Assembly: GCA_024278285.1 (NCBI GenBank)
Contig: JAJRTM010000633.1
Span: 1-5,973 of the forward strand
Direction of reading: 5' to 3'
DNA length: 5,973 nucleotides
From: Planctomycetota bacterium
GTDB taxonomy: Bacteria; Planctomycetota; Planctomycetia; Planctomycetales; Planctomycetaceae
How positions within the stretch are numbered: position 1 is the first letter of the stretch; each line of letters starts with the position of its first letter. The translations under genes and the position numbers were made by a program. Under the pieces are notes generated by a model. It made no database searches and was not told the DNA's origin. It was given only the letters and a program-made list of their open reading frames with translations. This document shows positions 5,926-5,973 of the stretch, one piece after another.

Positions 5926-5973
5926 ATGGCGAAACGAGCTCAAAAATTAATATTAAAAAAGGGGCTGAAAAGG
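5926..5973 (+). CDS. Possible start of a plus-strand gene (cut by window edge)
   Basis: From the ATG at 5926 a frame runs open for 16 codons to the window end, reading MAKRAQKLILKKGLKR, a lysine-rich start plausible for a cytoplasmic or nucleic-acid-binding protein. There is no clear ribosome site upstream. The piece is too short to name. A competing minus-strand frame covers the same bases, so the call is tentative. Confidence 0.28.
   Translation, partial: MAKRAQKLILKKGLKR

Noticed and set aside
5807..5971. Minus-strand frame of 54 codons open from the window edge to a TAG 8 nt before the 155-residue gene
   Set aside because: Its translation shows no recognisable motif and has an unbiased composition; without upstream sequence it cannot be supported as the end of a gene.

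Overview
The window looks like a piece of a planctomycete chromosome (Planctomycetaceae-like; genus not resolved). The grounds are the protein set: a secreted two-domain NIPSNAP protein, a large two-half MMPL/RND transporter, a short membrane-anchored protein carrying a GAWPRSWEDL-type segment, and amino-acid and NAD biosynthesis genes standing alone with wide gaps. The base composition is moderate. This assignment is inference; no rRNA or other phylogenetic marker is present.

Layout, left to right. All confident genes lie on the minus strand, so transcription runs right to left. (1) 1-246: N-terminal 82 codons of diaminopimelate decarboxylase (lysA), cut by the window edge. (2) 247-365: spacer with REPIN-like element A. 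(3) 366-1148: secreted protein with two tandem NIPSNAP domains. (4) 1149-1246: spacer with REPIN-like element B, whose outer edge overlaps the stop codon of the next gene. (5) 1247-3763: MMPL/RND-family transporter of 838 residues with a GTG start. (6) 3764-4040: AT-rich spacer without a gene. (7) 4041-5033: quinolinate synthase (nadA). (8) 5034-5330: spacer with the large nested inverted repeat C. (9) 5331-5798: 155-residue single-pass membrane protein of unknown function. (10) 5799-5973: upstream region, ending in what may be the first codons of a plus-strand gene.

How the genes relate: there is no obvious single pathway. NadA makes quinolinate for NAD and LysA makes lysine from meso-diaminopimelate; both are housekeeping enzymes. 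The MMPL transporter and the secreted NIPSNAP protein are neighbours in the same direction and both act at or beyond the inner membrane, so a functional pairing is possible but unproven.

The most notable signal is not a gene. Three of the spacers each hold a pair of short hairpin-forming repeats in inverted orientation, the architecture of REPINs (paired REP sequences). The three are of different sequence families. Two carry the GTAG head tetranucleotide typical of REP sequences handled by RAYT transposases (TnpA_REP). Each lies just downstream of a minus-strand gene, and one supplies that gene's stop codon.
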